A DNA stretch of 64,000 nt from Roseivivax marinus (lineage in GTDB: Bacteria; Pseudomonadota; Alphaproteobacteria; Rhodobacterales; Rhodobacteraceae): contig NZ_FOAI01000008.1 of assembly GCF_900109705.1 (NCBI RefSeq), forward strand, positions 124,001 to 188,000. The letters are read 5' to 3'. The position numbers and the translations under genes were made by a program. Below the pieces are notes generated by a model. That model saw only the letters and a list, made by a program, of their open reading frames with translations, made no database searches and was not told the origin of the DNA. Below, one piece after another: positions 35,746 through 45,177 of this stretch; the stretch's first letter is position 1, and each line of letters opens with the position of its first letter.

Positions 35746-36411
35746 ATGGTTACAAGACGACACTTCCTTGCACTCTCCGGTTCGCTGTTTTCAGCGTCTC
35801 TGAGTTTCCCTGTGTTCGCAAAGACCTGGCCGACGAAAGCCGAAAAAGCGGCGTGGGATGCGCAGGTCACGCCCGCCAACTATGACCCAGCAACAACCAA
35901 CCCATGGGGGCTGCATCCCAGGCTGCTGCCGCAACGCGTGTTGGCGAATGAAGGTTTGCGCCCGGGTGACATTCACGTCGATGCGATCGCGCGCTATCTG
36001 TACCATATCGAGGAAGGTGGCACTGCGATGCGCTACGGGGTCGCGATTGCCAAGGGCGATCTCTACGAGCCCGGCACCTACACGATCCGCCGAAAGGTCG
36101 AATGGCCGCACTGGACGCCAACGCAGTCAATGATCGAACGCGATCCGGAGGCTTACGAGCGGTTTGCCGACGGTATGGAGCCCGGCCCCAACAATGCCTT
36201 GGGCAGCAGGGCTTTGTATCTATTCGTCGGAGAGCGGGATACGTACCTTCGAATTCACGGAACGCCGAGCCCTCGCAGCATTGGCGGCCGGGCCAGTTCG
36301 GGATGCGTGCGCATGGTGATGGCCCACATCAATGATCTCTATCCGAATGTCGCTGTCGGATCGACGGCGTTCCTTTACTCGGCCGAAGACAGCGTTACCG
36401 CTCGAAGCTAA
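35746..36411 (+). CDS. Exported L,D-transpeptidase family protein (copy 3)
   Basis: 221 residues: Tat-type signal (TRRHFLALSGSLFSASL), a 50-residue conserved lead with AAWDAQVTP, then the YkuD domain with LRIHGTPSPRSIGG and SSGCVRM (Cys nucleophile). It is nearly the same as copy 4 at 45178 over its full length, including the C-terminal ending SAEDSVT. The ATG at 35746 gives the signal peptide directly; upstream in-frame codons are unlikely. Downstream of dsbB by 38 nt, so probably co-transcribed. Confidence 0.9.
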   Translation: MVTRRHFLALSGSLFSASLSFPVFAKTWPTKAEKAAWDAQVTPANYDPATTNPWGLHPRLLPQRVLANEGLRPGDIHVDAIARYLYHIEEGGTAMRYGVAIAKGDLYEPGTYTIRRKVEWPHWTPTQSMIERDPEAYERFADGMEPGPNNALGSRALYLFVGERDTYLRIHGTPSPRSIGGRASSGCVRMVMAHINDLYPNVAVGSTAFLYSAEDSVTARS

Positions 36412-36487
36412 CCTATTGCATCTTTGGCTCACACGCCGAGGACTGCGTCGTGCAGGGACATCTTCCAATGAATTGTTGGACGAACAC

Positions 36488-37117
36488 TCACGGCTGTGTC
36501 GCAAGTGAACTTTCGAACTGTGCGATCGCTACGGATTTGTCGTCCTCATCGTTCTCGAACAGCTTTGTGGTTCGCACGCCCGGCAACTTGCCAAAATCCG
36601 CCATCAGGCGCTTTGGAAAAAATGTGCGTCCGATGGATTCAAATCCTGGTAATTGTCTGAGTACCGCGGAGGTACTGGCACTACAAAAACCGGAAGCGGC
36701 TGGGCCGCTGGCAATTGCAAGCCGCAAGGCCTGCTCCGCGACTTCGGGGGACACATCGATCTCTTGTATGACGACGTGGTAGGTCTCCCGTGCATGAGCC
36801 CGTGCGTAAAAATCGGCCACTTGTGGAGTAATGCCATAAAGCACATCTCCCCGTTCCGGTACCGCGCTCAGCCGGACCGTTCCTGCCGGATCGAAGATAA
36901 CGCGCTGCGACCCATTGATCATGACGCTGCTATGCGCACCCGCCCCGGATCTGTTGCTGATCATGGTGTACAGCGTCAGCGCAGCCGGTCCGTCGTGACG
37001 GTAGGATGCACTACTGATGACTTCGGCTGAAGCATCAGGGCGCATGTCGTTTCCTGCACCGCACCCCGCCAAAATCACCACGGTTAGAACTGAGAAAATG
37101 CGATTGGAAAAGCGCAC
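36488..37117 (-). CDS. Lipoprotein of unknown function
   Basis: 209 residues with signal MRFSNRIFSVLTVVILAGC and lipobox LAGC. The GTG at 37117 is chosen because GGAGG lies 7 nt upstream; an ATG at 37135 has no such site. The body is a mixed alpha/beta domain without a motif I can name; segments such as HSSVMINGSQRVIFDPAG and DVLYGITPQVADFY are reminiscent of periplasmic cysteine-peptidase-like folds, but I cannot assign one. It faces the L,D-transpeptidase gene convergently. Confidence 0.65.
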   Translation of the reverse strand: MRFSNRIFSVLTVVILAGCGAGNDMRPDASAEVISSASYRHDGPAALTLYTMISNRSGAGAHSSVMINGSQRVIFDPAGTVRLSAVPERGDVLYGITPQVADFYARAHARETYHVVIQEIDVSPEVAEQALRLAIASGPAASGFCSASTSAVLRQLPGFESIGRTFFPKRLMADFGKLPGVRTTKLFENDEDDKSVAIAQFESSLATQP

Positions 37118-37442
37118 CTTGCAGCCTCCTGCCATGAGTTGAATGACTGAATTTTCGGGATATTCAGGGCCTCTAGCAATCTCGACATCAACTCTTCCGG
37201 ATTTCACCTCTACCGAAACATGGGTTCGGTTTCGGTTGGTATACGGATCCTCGACACATTTTTTTCTGGATATCGCATGTTTCAGATGAAGAGGAGCGTT
37301 CGCCCCGAATTGATTTGTCGCAATTTGTAACAGACCCCGCCTTTGTGACCTCGCGATACAAAACACCGGCTCGCGTGGCATTCCGCATCTGCAGGTGCCC
37401 CCCATATGCTGGGTATCGCAACACTGACACGAGGTGATCGAA
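37118..37442. other. Divergent intergenic region with a variant tandem site
   Basis: No gene seen. On the minus strand GTTACA (37331-37326) and GCGACA (37321-37316) are 10 bp apart, a degenerate version of the GNTACA tandem element, about 200 bp upstream of the lipoprotein start. A single GATACA occurs on the plus strand at 37355-37360 upstream of the EF-hand gene. GAGGTG before 37443 is the ribosome-binding site of that gene. Confidence 0.35.
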
Positions 37443-38051
37443 ATGAAACGCAACACTTTACTCGCTGCAATGACCCTGGCTGCAACCGCCCTTGGCGGTG
37501 CCGCATTCGCGGACGCCAACCACGGGCGTGGGGGACAATTTGGCGCCCAGAGCGGACCAGGCATGATGCAGAACGGTGGTCCCGGTATGATGGGGAACAT
37601 GGGCGGAATGATGGACATGATGAAGCGCATGCACGGAAACATGATGGGCGCAGGCATGATGGGCGCAGGCATGGGCAGTGGTATGATGAGCCCAGGCATG
37701 GCTGGCGGCATGATGCAAATGTTCGACACTGATGGAGACGGCACAACGACGCCGGAAGAAATGCGCACGCTGCTGGAGGCCAAGCTTTCCGAGTTTGACA
37801 GCGACGGGGATGGAAGCCTCTCGATTACTGAATTTGAAGCTCTCCACAGCGCGATGATCCGCGAAATGATGGTGGATCGCTTCCAACACCTCGATGCCGA
37901 TGGCGACGGCGCGGTGACGCCGGAAGAGATGGCCGCTCCTGCCGATAGGATGGAGCGGATGCAGATGATGCGGTCGAATATGGCAGATGCGCCTGCGCGG
38001 CCTGGCAACGGTCAGGGCATGGGCAACGGCTCCATGATGCAGGACAACTGA
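37443..38051 (+). CDS. Exported Met/Gly-rich EF-hand protein
   Basis: 202 residues. Signal peptide (cleavage after AAFA), then a Met/Gly-rich half (residues 38-88, repeated PGMMGNMGGMMD-like units, roughly 20 Met), then three EF-hand loops: DTDGDGTTTPEE, DSDGDGSLSITE and DADGDGAVTPEE. It resembles periplasmic EF-hand calcium sensors with a Cu(I)/Ag(I)-binding Met-rich region, as seen in CopB/SilB-type proteins. It may buffer periplasmic copper. A perfect terminator follows. GAGGTG supports the ATG at 37443. Confidence 0.85.
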   Translation: MKRNTLLAAMTLAATALGGAAFADANHGRGGQFGAQSGPGMMQNGGPGMMGNMGGMMDMMKRMHGNMMGAGMMGAGMGSGMMSPGMAGGMMQMFDTDGDGTTTPEEMRTLLEAKLSEFDSDGDGSLSITEFEALHSAMIREMMVDRFQHLDADGDGAVTPEEMAAPADRMERMQMMRSNMADAPARPGNGQGMGNGSMMQDN

Positions 38052-38057
38052 GCCAAT

Positions 38058-38082
38058 GGGTGCCGGTTTTTTTCCGGCACCC
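38058..38082 (+). terminator. Terminator of the EF-hand gene
   Basis: GGGTGCCGG (38058-38066) and CCGGCACCC (38074-38082) form a perfect 9-bp stem around a T7 loop. Confidence 0.75.
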
Positions 38083-38191
38083 GTCCTCACAACCCCAAAA
38101 CCATTCGCGGTCGGGACATTGAACCGAACCGCGACCTGAACCGTTTAGCCTCGGTATGCCAACAAATAGAGACACGGAAAGGAAAATTCCC

Positions 38192-38578
38192 ATGGCCTAT
38201 ACCTATGATCGCGTCCTGAAAGACACCAAAATCGATGACGCAGAGATGCGTGTTCGGGATGCTTTGGCAGACAAGGGCTTCGGCGTTCTGACTGAGATTG
38301 ACGTCAAAGCGACGATGAAAAAGAAACTTGATGCGGACATGCCGCCTTACCGCATCTTGGGGGCCTGTAATCCGGGCATGGCGCACAAAGCCATCGAGAT
38401 AGAGCCTCGCATCGGTGCGATGCTTCCCTGCAATGTTATCCTGCGGCAACTGGACGGCGACACCGAGGTCAGCGCGGTCGATCCTGTCGCTTCGATGCAG
38501 GCGGTGCAGAACCAAGACCTGGACGCGGTCGCCGGCGAAGTCCGCGATCTCCTTCGGGACGCCCTCGACACCGCGTGA
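38192..38578 (+). CDS. DUF302 protein
   Basis: 128 residues, no signal peptide. DUF302 fold recognisable from MAYTYDRVLKDTKIDDAEMR, GFGVLTEIDVKATMKKKL, and YRILGACNPGMAHKAIEIEP. Such proteins occur widely near metal, thiol and sulfur genes; function is not established. GGAAAGGAAA precedes the ATG at 38192. It stands alone between two hairpins. Confidence 0.85.
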   Translation: MAYTYDRVLKDTKIDDAEMRVRDALADKGFGVLTEIDVKATMKKKLDADMPPYRILGACNPGMAHKAIEIEPRIGAMLPCNVILRQLDGDTEVSAVDPVASMQAVQNQDLDAVAGEVRDLLRDALDTA

Positions 38579-38609
38579 TGGCGGGATGGGCGTTGGATGC
38601 CCTGTCGCA

Positions 38610-38637
38610 GATCGAGCGCCTTTAGCGGTGCTCGATC
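38610..38637 (+). terminator. Hairpin downstream of DUF302 gene
   Basis: GATCGAGC (38610-38617) pairs with GCTCGATC (38630-38637) with a partly paired loop. No U tract; termination is inferred from position before lgt. Confidence 0.5.
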
Positions 38638-38683
38638 AATGCCATCTAATCCCCACGTAAATTCCTGATGAGGAACTCAACCA

Positions 38684-39604
38684 GTGCTGCCAGCGGGATT
38701 GCCATTTCCGGATATTGGAACCGACCTCTTCTCCTTCGACATCGGGGGGGTCACATTCGCACTCCGCTGGTACGCGCTAGCCTATATCTTCGGTATCCTG
38801 ATTGGCTGGCGCATTTGTTCGAGTGCCATAAGCCGTCCCGCGCTCTGGACGTCAGCTGGACCGCCGCTTGACCGAACGCAGATCGAAGATCTTCTGACGT
38901 GGATCATCATCGGCGTGATTGCTGGTGGTCGCCTGGGCTTTGTACTGTTCTACCAGCCCGCATATTATCTCGCCAATCCCTTGGAAATTCTGATGGTCTG
39001 GCAAGGCGGCATGTCTTTCCACGGGGGGTTCGCGGGAGTTGTCATCGCGGCCTTGCTGTTCTGCCTTAGACAGAACGCGTCATTGCTCAGCACTGGCGAC
39101 TTGCTGGCTTTGGCAACACCACCAGGCTTGTTTCTTGGAAGGCTGGCGAACTTCACCAACAATGAGTTGTGGGGGCGTCCAACGGACGTTCCCTGGGCGG
39201 TGATCTTTCCCGGCGAAGTCGCGCAGGCCTGCCCAGGGGTTAGCGGCCTCTGCGCCCGACACCCGTCCCAGCTGTACGAGGCGGTATTGGAGGGGCTCAT
39301 TCTTGGAATACTGCTCATTTATCTCGCTTGGGGCCGGGGCTGGCTGAAAATGCCCGGTGCCTTGGCTGGCGTGTTTCTGACCGGCTATGGTCTTGCCCGA
39401 AATTTCGTCGAGATGTTCCGGCAACCGGACCAGCAGTTCGTGACGGAAGATAACCCAATTGGCCATGCGCTCCACTTTGGTGAGTGGGGTTTGACCATGG
39501 GCCAGTTGCTCTCCATGCCAATGGTGCTGGTCGGGCTGGCGTTGATCGTGTTCGCCCGGCGGGAACGGGGCCGGACAGCGCCACCCCGCAGAGCCGCAAT
39601 GTAA
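38684..39604 (+). CDS. lgt: Prolipoprotein diacylglyceryl transferase Lgt
   Basis: 306 residues, seven helices. Lgt attaches diacylglycerol from phosphatidylglycerol to the lipobox Cys of prolipoproteins, the first step of maturation. Family motifs: [12 protein letters not shown] with the conserved Tyr, the segment [10 protein letters not shown], and the signature [20 protein letters not shown] with the active-site Arg/Asn/Glu. Start GTG 38684 with GAGGAA upstream gives the normal N-terminus. It is presumably an accessory copy, since chromosomes carry their own. The next gene is the copper ATPase. Confidence 0.94.
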   Translation: MLPAGLPFPDIGTDLFSFDIGGVTFALRWYALAYIFGILIGWRICSSAISRPALWTSAGPPLDRTQIEDLLTWIIIGVIAGGRLGFVLFYQPAYYLANPLEILMVWQGGMSFHGGFAGVVIAALLFCLRQNASLLSTGDLLALATPPGLFLGRLANFTNNELWGRPTDVPWAVIFPGEVAQACPGVSGLCARHPSQLYEAVLEGLILGILLIYLAWGRGWLKMPGALAGVFLTGYGLARNFVEMFRQPDQQFVTEDNPIGHALHFGEWGLTMGQLLSMPMVLVGLALIVFARRERGRTAPPRRAAM

Positions 39605-39622
39605 TCGCCGTACTGATCTCTC

Positions 39623-39653
39623 TTGACCCTCCTGTGGATGGAAGCCCCAAGCA
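39623..39653 (+). promoter_or_regulatory. CueR-type promoter of the second copA
   Basis: -35 TTGACC (39623-39628), 19-nt spacer beginning CTCCTGTGGATGGAAG, -10 CAAGCA (39648-39653). It starts 19 nt after the lgt stop. Confidence 0.75.
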
Positions 39654-39682
39654 AGAGAAGCATTCTCGGAAAGGACCGCAAA

Positions 39683-42028
39683 ATGAGCACCCCCGACAGT
39701 TCTGAAACCACAGCAGCTTCCTCGGTATTCGTTTGCCCCATGCACCCTGAGGTGCGGCAGTTTGAGCCCGGCAAATGTCCGAAATGCGGGATGCACCTCG
39801 TGCCGGAATCGGAGCTCGAGGTCCATTCAGCACATGATCATCAAGAACACCACGCGGGTGCCACGCCGGCCGATGGCCGATATGATCTGGTTCCTACAGG
39901 ACATGATGGTCCCATTTTCACCTGCCCGATGCACCCTCAGGTGCGGCAGCCTGATCCGGGCGCGTGTCCGATCTGTGGTATGGGATTGGAACTGGAATCC
40001 GGTGTGCCGGGCGATGAAGGTCCAAATCCCGAACTGGTGGATTTCACACGGCGGTTCTGGGTCGGCACAGTCCTGACGATCCCGCTCCTTGTCCTCACGA
40101 TGGGGCCATTCGTCGGTTTCCCCGCAGTCCGGACTTTTTTTGGCGAAAGCACCACACAATGGATCGAATTGATCCTGGCAACGCCAGTGGTCTTGTGGTG
40201 CGGCTGGCCGTTTCTGGAACGCGGATGGATTTCGTTCCGCACATTGAACCTCAACATGTTCTCCCTGATCGGCATGGGCGTTCTTGCCGCCTGGCTCTTC
40301 AGCGTCGTTGCCGTTCTCGCACCGGACATATTCCCTGATGGGTTCCGAGACTCCGAAGGCCATGTCGGCGTCTATTTCGAGGCGGCGGCGGTGATCGTGA
40401 CGCTGGTGCTGCTCGGCCAGGTGATGGAACTACGCGCCCGCGAGGGGACCGGCAAGGCGATCCGCGCGCTTCTCGACATGGCGGCAAAGACCGCGCGGGT
40501 CATCCGGGACGACGGATCCGAGGAGGAAATCCCGCTGGAGGACGTGCAAGTCGGGGACCGGCTGCGCGTGCGGCCCGGTCACAAGGTGCCGGTCGATGGC
40601 GTGGTTCTGGACGGCCGGTCCTCGGTCGACGAAAGCATGATCTCCGGTGAACCCGTGCCGGTCGAGAAGACCGAGGGCGACCCGCTGACCGGCGCGACGA
40701 TCAATGGCACCGGCAGTCTGGTGATGGAGGCGACGCGTGTCGGGTCCGACACGATGCTGGCTCAAATTGTCGAGATGGTGTCGAACGCGCAGCGCTCGCG
40801 CGCCCCGATCCAGAAATACGCCGACAAGGTGGCGGGATATTTCGTTCCGGCCGTCATCGGTATCGCGGTCCTGTCCTTCATCGCCTGGGCGATCTGGGGG
40901 CCCGCGCCTGCGCTTTCCTACGCATTGATTTCGGCGGTGGCGGTTCTGATCATCGCCTGTCCTTGTGCGCTTGGCCTGGCGACACCGATGTCGATCATGA
41001 CAGCGACAGGACGGGGCGCTCAGGCAGGGGTGCTGATCAAGAACGCCGAGGCGCTGGAGCGGTTCGAGAAAGTCGATACCCTGATCGTCGACAAGACCGG
41101 CACGTTGACCGAAGGCAAGCCGCGGCTTGTCGACGTACTCCCGCAACCCGGCCACGACGAAGCCGAGGTCTTGCGTCTCGCCGCATCGCTTGAGCGCGGA
41201 TCGGAGCACCCCTTGGCCGAAGCGATCGTCAGGGGTGCGGAGGAGCGAGATGTCAAAATGGACGAGGCACGGGACTTCGAGGCGGTCACTGGCAAGGGCG
41301 TCAAGGGGGTCGTTGACGGCAAAGCGGTCGCGCTCGGCAATTTGGCGATGATCCGCGAATTGGGGCTCGAGGCGGGCGCGTTGACCGCCAAGGCCAATGC
41401 CCGCCGCGACGAAGGCGAGACGGTCATGTTCGTTGTGCTGGATGGCGAGATCGCCGGTCTAGTTGCTGTCGCCGACCCAGTGAAGGAGACCACGCCAGAA
41501 GCCATCGAGGATCTGCATGAACTGGGGTTCCGCGTCATCATGGCGACCGGCGACAACGAACGCACGGCCAAGGCCATCGGCACGCGGCTCGGAATCGATG
41601 AGATCCGGGCCGACGTGCTGCCGGAGGACAAGGCGCGGATCATCCTTGAGTTGCAAGAGGCGGGCCACAAGGTCGCCATGGCCGGGGATGGCGTCAACGA
41701 CGCCCCCGCGCTCGCGCAGGCCGATGTCGGCATCGCCATGGGCACCGGCGCCGATGTGGCCATCGAAAGCGCGGGCGTCACGCTGGTCAAGGGCAACCTT
41801 GATGGTATCGTGCGTGCGCGGCGGCTCGCCCGGGCCACGATGCGCAACATCCGCCAGAACCTGTTCTTCGCGCTGATCTACAACGCCTCCGGCGTGCCGG
41901 TCGCGGCGGGAGTTCTGTTTCCCTTCTTTGGCATCCTCATCAGTCCGATGTTTGCTGCCTTCGCCATGAGCGCGTCGTCAATCTCGGTGGTGCTCAATTC
42001 GCTGCGCCTTCGCGGCGTTCGTATCTAG
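39683..42028 (+). CDS. copA: Cu(I)-type P1B ATPase with two CPMHP metal-binding modules (second CopA)
   Basis: 781 residues. In place of HMA domains it has two short zinc-ribbon-like heavy-metal-binding modules: [20 protein letters not shown] near residue 16 and [20 protein letters not shown] near 78, separated by a His-rich linker ([10 protein letters not shown]). Then the P1B-1 core with CPC at 426-428, DKTGT at Asp470, [17 protein letters not shown] in helix 7 and MSASS in the last helix. It resembles SilP/CopF-type exporters. ATG 39683 has AAAGGACC upstream; an earlier in-frame codon lies inside the promoter. Confidence 0.93.
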   Translation: MSTPDSSETTAASSVFVCPMHPEVRQFEPGKCPKCGMHLVPESELEVHSAHDHQEHHAGATPADGRYDLVPTGHDGPIFTCPMHPQVRQPDPGACPICGMGLELESGVPGDEGPNPELVDFTRRFWVGTVLTIPLLVLTMGPFVGFPAVRTFFGESTTQWIELILATPVVLWCGWPFLERGWISFRTLNLNMFSLIGMGVLAAWLFSVVAVLAPDIFPDGFRDSEGHVGVYFEAAAVIVTLVLLGQVMELRAREGTGKAIRALLDMAAKTARVIRDDGSEEEIPLEDVQVGDRLRVRPGHKVPVDGVVLDGRSSVDESMISGEPVPVEKTEGDPLTGATINGTGSLVMEATRVGSDTMLAQIVEMVSNAQRSRAPIQKYADKVAGYFVPAVIGIAVLSFIAWAIWGPAPALSYALISAVAVLIIACPCALGLATPMSIMTATGRGAQAGVLIKNAEALERFEKVDTLIVDKTGTLTEGKPRLVDVLPQPGHDEAEVLRLAASLERGSEHPLAEAIVRGAEERDVKMDEARDFEAVTGKGVKGVVDGKAVALGNLAMIRELGLEAGALTAKANARRDEGETVMFVVLDGEIAGLVAVADPVKETTPEAIEDLHELGFRVIMATGDNERTAKAIGTRLGIDEIRADVLPEDKARIILELQEAGHKVAMAGDGVNDAPALAQADVGIAMGTGADVAIESAGVTLVKGNLDGIVRARRLARATMRNIRQNLFFALIYNASGVPVAAGVLFPFFGILISPMFAAFAMSASSISVVLNSLRLRGVRI

Positions 42029-42076
42029 AAGCGCGCAACAGCGTTCGGACGAACCAAAATTAAAAGGGGGCCATTT

Positions 42077-43408
42077 ATGCAGAGCGAAAAAGAAACGTAC
42101 CGCGAAAATTCCATCAGTCTGGGCGGAGCCGTTGCGATGGGGACAGGCGTGATGATCGGCGCTGGAATCTTTGCGTTGACGGGGCAAATCGCGCAGCTCG
42201 CCGGCCCGCTTTTCCCGCTTGCATTCATCGCCGGCGCGGTCGTCACAAGCTTCAGCGCCTACAGCTACATCAGGATGTCGAACAAATGGCCGTCCTCGGG
42301 TGGCATCGCCATGATCCTGCAGAAATGCTATGGCCCCGGAGCCATCGCGGGCGGGGCCGCACTGCTGATGGCGCTCAGCATGGTGATCGCGGAAAGCCTC
42401 GTCGCCCGGACCTTCGCCACCTATGTCTTGCGCCCTTTCGATATCGAAGGTGGCCCATTGGTCCCCGCTCTGGCCGTGGCCGTAATCGTTTTCGCCTTTC
42501 TGGTGAACATGGCCGGAAACCGCTCGGTCGGGCTGTTTTCATTGATTATGGCAGCAATCAAGATCGGTGGCATAGCTCTGTTCGGCATCGCTGCTTTGTG
42601 GTCTAGTGGTTTTGCGTTCGCTGCGGCTTCCGAGACGCCTCAATCCTATGGCATCACGGGTTTCATAGCATCCACGGCGCTGGCTATCCTCGCCTTCAAA
42701 GGGTTCACGACGATCACCAACAGCGGGGCCGAGATCACCGAACCAAACCGCAACGTTGGCCGAGCGATCATGTTCTCGATCGGGATCTGCGTCGTCGCCT
42801 ACCTGTTGGTCGCCTTCGGGGTTGGTTCGAGTCTGACGATCGAGGAGATCATCTCAGCGCGTGACTATTCTCTTGCACAAGCGGCGCAGCCCGCCCTTGG
42901 ACAAACCGGCTTCATATTGACGGTGATCCTAGCCGCTGTCGCAACCGCATCGGGCGTTCTGGCCAGCGTCTTCGCGGTGTCGCGTATGCTGGCGATGCTG
43001 ACCGACATGGAAATGATCCCGCACAGCCATTTCGGTATGTCCGGCCCTATCCAACGCCACACGCTGGTCTATACCGTTGTCATCGCCGCGACGTTGGCCG
43101 TGCTTTTCGATCTTGGCCGGATCGCATCCCTCGGTGCTTTCTTCTACCTTGTCATGGACATGATCATACATTGGGGCGTGTTCCACTATCGTCGAGCAGA
43201 CGTCGGCGCCTCAGGTATCGTGCTTTTGACTGCCCTGGCGCTCGATGTAGTTGTACTGGCAGCTTTCACCGTGATGAAGCTTCAAAGCGACCCGATGATT
43301 GTTCTCTACGCGGCTGCTGGGATGATCGCTGTGTTCGCCTTCCAGCGCGTTTACTTGTCGCAATGGGTGGCACCGCAAGTCGCCCCCGCCCACGCCCACG
43401 GTGATTAG
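42077..43408 (+). CDS. APC-family amino acid/polyamine permease
   Basis: 443 residues, 12 predicted helices. The APC signature GGAVAMGTGVMIGAGIFAL lies in helix 1, the site where these carriers bind substrate backbone. Substrate is not predictable; C-terminal tail is His-rich (PAHAHGD), unusual for the family. It starts 48 nt after copA2 and shares its direction, so it may be co-transcribed with the copper ATPase. Uptake of amino acids such as Cys or His for metal chelation is a guess. Confidence 0.85.
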   Translation: MQSEKETYRENSISLGGAVAMGTGVMIGAGIFALTGQIAQLAGPLFPLAFIAGAVVTSFSAYSYIRMSNKWPSSGGIAMILQKCYGPGAIAGGAALLMALSMVIAESLVARTFATYVLRPFDIEGGPLVPALAVAVIVFAFLVNMAGNRSVGLFSLIMAAIKIGGIALFGIAALWSSGFAFAAASETPQSYGITGFIASTALAILAFKGFTTITNSGAEITEPNRNVGRAIMFSIGICVVAYLLVAFGVGSSLTIEEIISARDYSLAQAAQPALGQTGFILTVILAAVATASGVLASVFAVSRMLAMLTDMEMIPHSHFGMSGPIQRHTLVYTVVIAATLAVLFDLGRIASLGAFFYLVMDMIIHWGVFHYRRADVGASGIVLLTALALDVVVLAAFTVMKLQSDPMIVLYAAAGMIAVFAFQRVYLSQWVAPQVAPAHAHGD

Positions 43409-43415
43409 CCTGCCA

Positions 43416-44060
43416 TCACCTGGCCTGAAGAGATGCGATGCCTTGTGCGCCGATCGTGATCAGCCCGACCGACAAGGCAAACGCAGCCAGGGCAAGCAGC
43501 ATCACGCTTGTGTTCATGGGCAAGCGACGAACAATCGGTCCAAGAAATTCCGACCGCCCGAGAGCCGAAACGTAGAGCGGCAACGCGCTTATCATGGTCG
43601 CATAGAGGTAAACGCCGGAGATGTTCTCGAAAAACGCTGAGCGCGCAAGAGTCGGGGACACAACCGCCAAGGCGGTTGAACGATTGCCGCCGAATGACCC
43701 GAACCAGTCGGCAGATAGAACGTATATAAGCGCGTGTAGACCTGGAAAGAGAAGGGCTCTGAGCAACACATCGACCAGCACGAAAAACGCCGTGTCTCTT
43801 GAGCCCGCCTTTGGTTGCTTTGTCATAGCGAAAAGGAAAAAACTGACATAGTTGACGGCAAAAACCACGGGCAAACCGTTGGTCGCAACCTGCCTTAGAA
43901 AGCGCATGAGTGCCGGTCCGCCGGCAGCAAGAGCCGGAGCAAAGCCCGGAGCCAGTAAGACGTAGAACAACAGGACCGGCAGTAATGCAGCGAAGCTGAA
44001 CAGCAGGACATTTCTAACAAACTGGGCCGCGGGCATACTGATAGAGAAAAATCTATCCAT
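43416..44060 (-). CDS. Polytopic membrane protein of unknown function
   Basis: 214 residues from ATG 44060 (GTG 44087 also possible). Five or six predicted helices; a short polar stretch MTKQPKAGSRD lies between the second and third. The N-terminal half contains LRQVATNGLPVVFAVNYVSF; no family is recognised. It is convergent with the permease, only 7 nt apart, and divergent from the IS remnant and ccdA. Confidence 0.6.
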   Translation of the reverse strand: MDRFFSISMPAAQFVRNVLLFSFAALLPVLLFYVLLAPGFAPALAAGGPALMRFLRQVATNGLPVVFAVNYVSFFLFAMTKQPKAGSRDTAFFVLVDVLLRALLFPGLHALIYVLSADWFGSFGGNRSTALAVVSPTLARSAFFENISGVYLYATMISALPLYVSALGRSEFLGPIVRRLPMNTSVMLLALAAFALSVGLITIGAQGIASLQAR

Positions 44061-44154
44061 TGAAATAGCCTGCCATGTGGGCACCACTAGGTCGATGATA
44101 CGTTATCGATCCCTCCCAAGCGGACGGAAGCGACAAGCCGGTTGCGGGCATTCC

Positions 44155-44271
44155 ATGAGCAACCCATCTCCCGCCCGCTATCGTACGACCAACTGGTCCA
44201 GCTACAACGCATCGCTGCGCAAGCGGGGGTCCCTGCTGATCTGGGTCGACGAAGACATCACTTGGCGCGCG
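44155..44271 (+). mobile_element. IS5-family transposase N-terminal remnant
   Basis: ATG at 44155 opens a frame encoding PARYRTTNWSSYNASLRKRG and SLLIWVDEDITWRAP. This is the N-terminus typical of an alphaproteobacterial IS5-group transposase. Similarity ends at about 44271, and a stop follows at 44290. No DDE catalytic part or terminal repeat remains. The ccdA frame begins inside the same stretch, so the insertion or a later deletion replaced the original 5' end of ccdA. Confidence 0.75.
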
Positions 44272-44984
44272 CCCTCACCGCCGCCCTCCTAGCCGGCACG
44301 ATATCATTTCTGTCCCCCTGCGTGCTACCTCTTGTGCCAGGTTATGTCTCCTACGTAACCGGGCGCACAGCCGCTGAGGGCGGGGTGGTCGGCGCTTCGC
44401 CGTCGCGCGCGGTCTGGCTGAGCCTGTGTTTTGTCCTCGGCTTCTCCACCATCTTCATGGGGCTTGGCGCATCCGCGACTGCAATGGGTCAGGCCCTGCT
44501 TCGGTGGCGGTATGAACTCAACCTCGTTGGGGGCGGCATCATCATTTTCTTCGGGCTCTTCATGATAGGAGCCGCGCGTGTTTCGGTCATGGAACGCGAC
44601 TTCCGATTCAATCTCAACATCCCCGGGGGCCAACCCGCTGCGTCCTATGTCCTCGGTCTTGCCTTCGGTTTCGGCTGGACTCCGTGCATCGGCCCGATCC
44701 TCGGCGCGATCCTGACAGCCAGTGCGGCGAGTGCCACGATGGGCGAAGGTATCATGCTGCTTGCCGTCTATTCCGCCGGCCTTGGAATACCGTTTCTGAT
44801 CGTGGCCGGATCCACCGACCAGATCGCGGGACGGTTGCGGGCCATCGGCCGGGTTGGCCGCCGCCTCCACCAGCTTGCGGGCATAGTGATGATCTTGATG
44901 GGGCTGGCGATGATGACAGGGCAGTTGAGCGCGCTGTCATACTGGATGCTCGACGTATTTCCGGTTCTGGGACGGATCGGATAG
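44262..44984 (+). CDS. ccdA: CcdA-family thiol electron-transfer membrane protein
   Basis: About 240 residues if started at TTG 44262 (giving MARALTAALLAG); a longer frame to 44142 reads through IS-derived DNA. CcdA is the minimal DsbD membrane domain: it moves electrons from thioredoxin to periplasmic CcmG and similar proteins. Its two redox Cys are visible in ISFLSPCVLPLVPGYVSYV and FGFGWTPCIGPILG, each at the start of a three-helix repeat. The start and promoter are uncertain because the 5' end abuts the transposase remnant. Confidence 0.85.
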   Translation: MARALTAALLAGTISFLSPCVLPLVPGYVSYVTGRTAAEGGVVGASPSRAVWLSLCFVLGFSTIFMGLGASATAMGQALLRWRYELNLVGGGIIIFFGLFMIGAARVSVMERDFRFNLNIPGGQPAASYVLGLAFGFGWTPCIGPILGAILTASAASATMGEGIMLLAVYSAGLGIPFLIVAGSTDQIAGRLRAIGRVGRRLHQLAGIVMILMGLAMMTGQLSALSYWMLDVFPVLGRIG

Positions 44985-45024
44985 CTCCATTAGTAGCAGC
45001 GTCTATTGATAACAGAAAATTTTC

Positions 45025-45055
45025 TTGAACCTCTAGTAGCTTTAGGAGTTAAGCC
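45025..45055 (+). promoter_or_regulatory. ZntR/CadR-type MerR promoter of L,D-transpeptidase 4
   Basis: -35 TTGAAC (45025-45030), 19-nt spacer with CTCTAGTAGCTTTAGGAG, -10 TAAGCC (45050-45055). Same class as the boxes at 46293, 57322 and 58604. Confidence 0.6.
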
Positions 45056-45177
45056 ACCGACAAAGAACGGCACCATGGAGCAAGTTGCCAATAACGCCTC
45101 ACTCCTTCCCGGGCGAACAACACTGCGTTCGGGGTAAGGTTCGGTTTGCCGTCCAATGCGTGAACGGAGCAATCTAT

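Noticed and set aside
37118-38008. Upstream extension of the lipoprotein frame (506 codons in total)
   Set aside because: The extension is antisense to the EF-hand gene and lacks any start signal; GGAGG plus GTG at 37117 and a lipoprotein signal mark the true start.
44142-44262. Longer ccdA start at 44142
   Set aside because: The added 40 residues come from reading the IS5 remnant out of frame and do not resemble any CcdA N-terminus.
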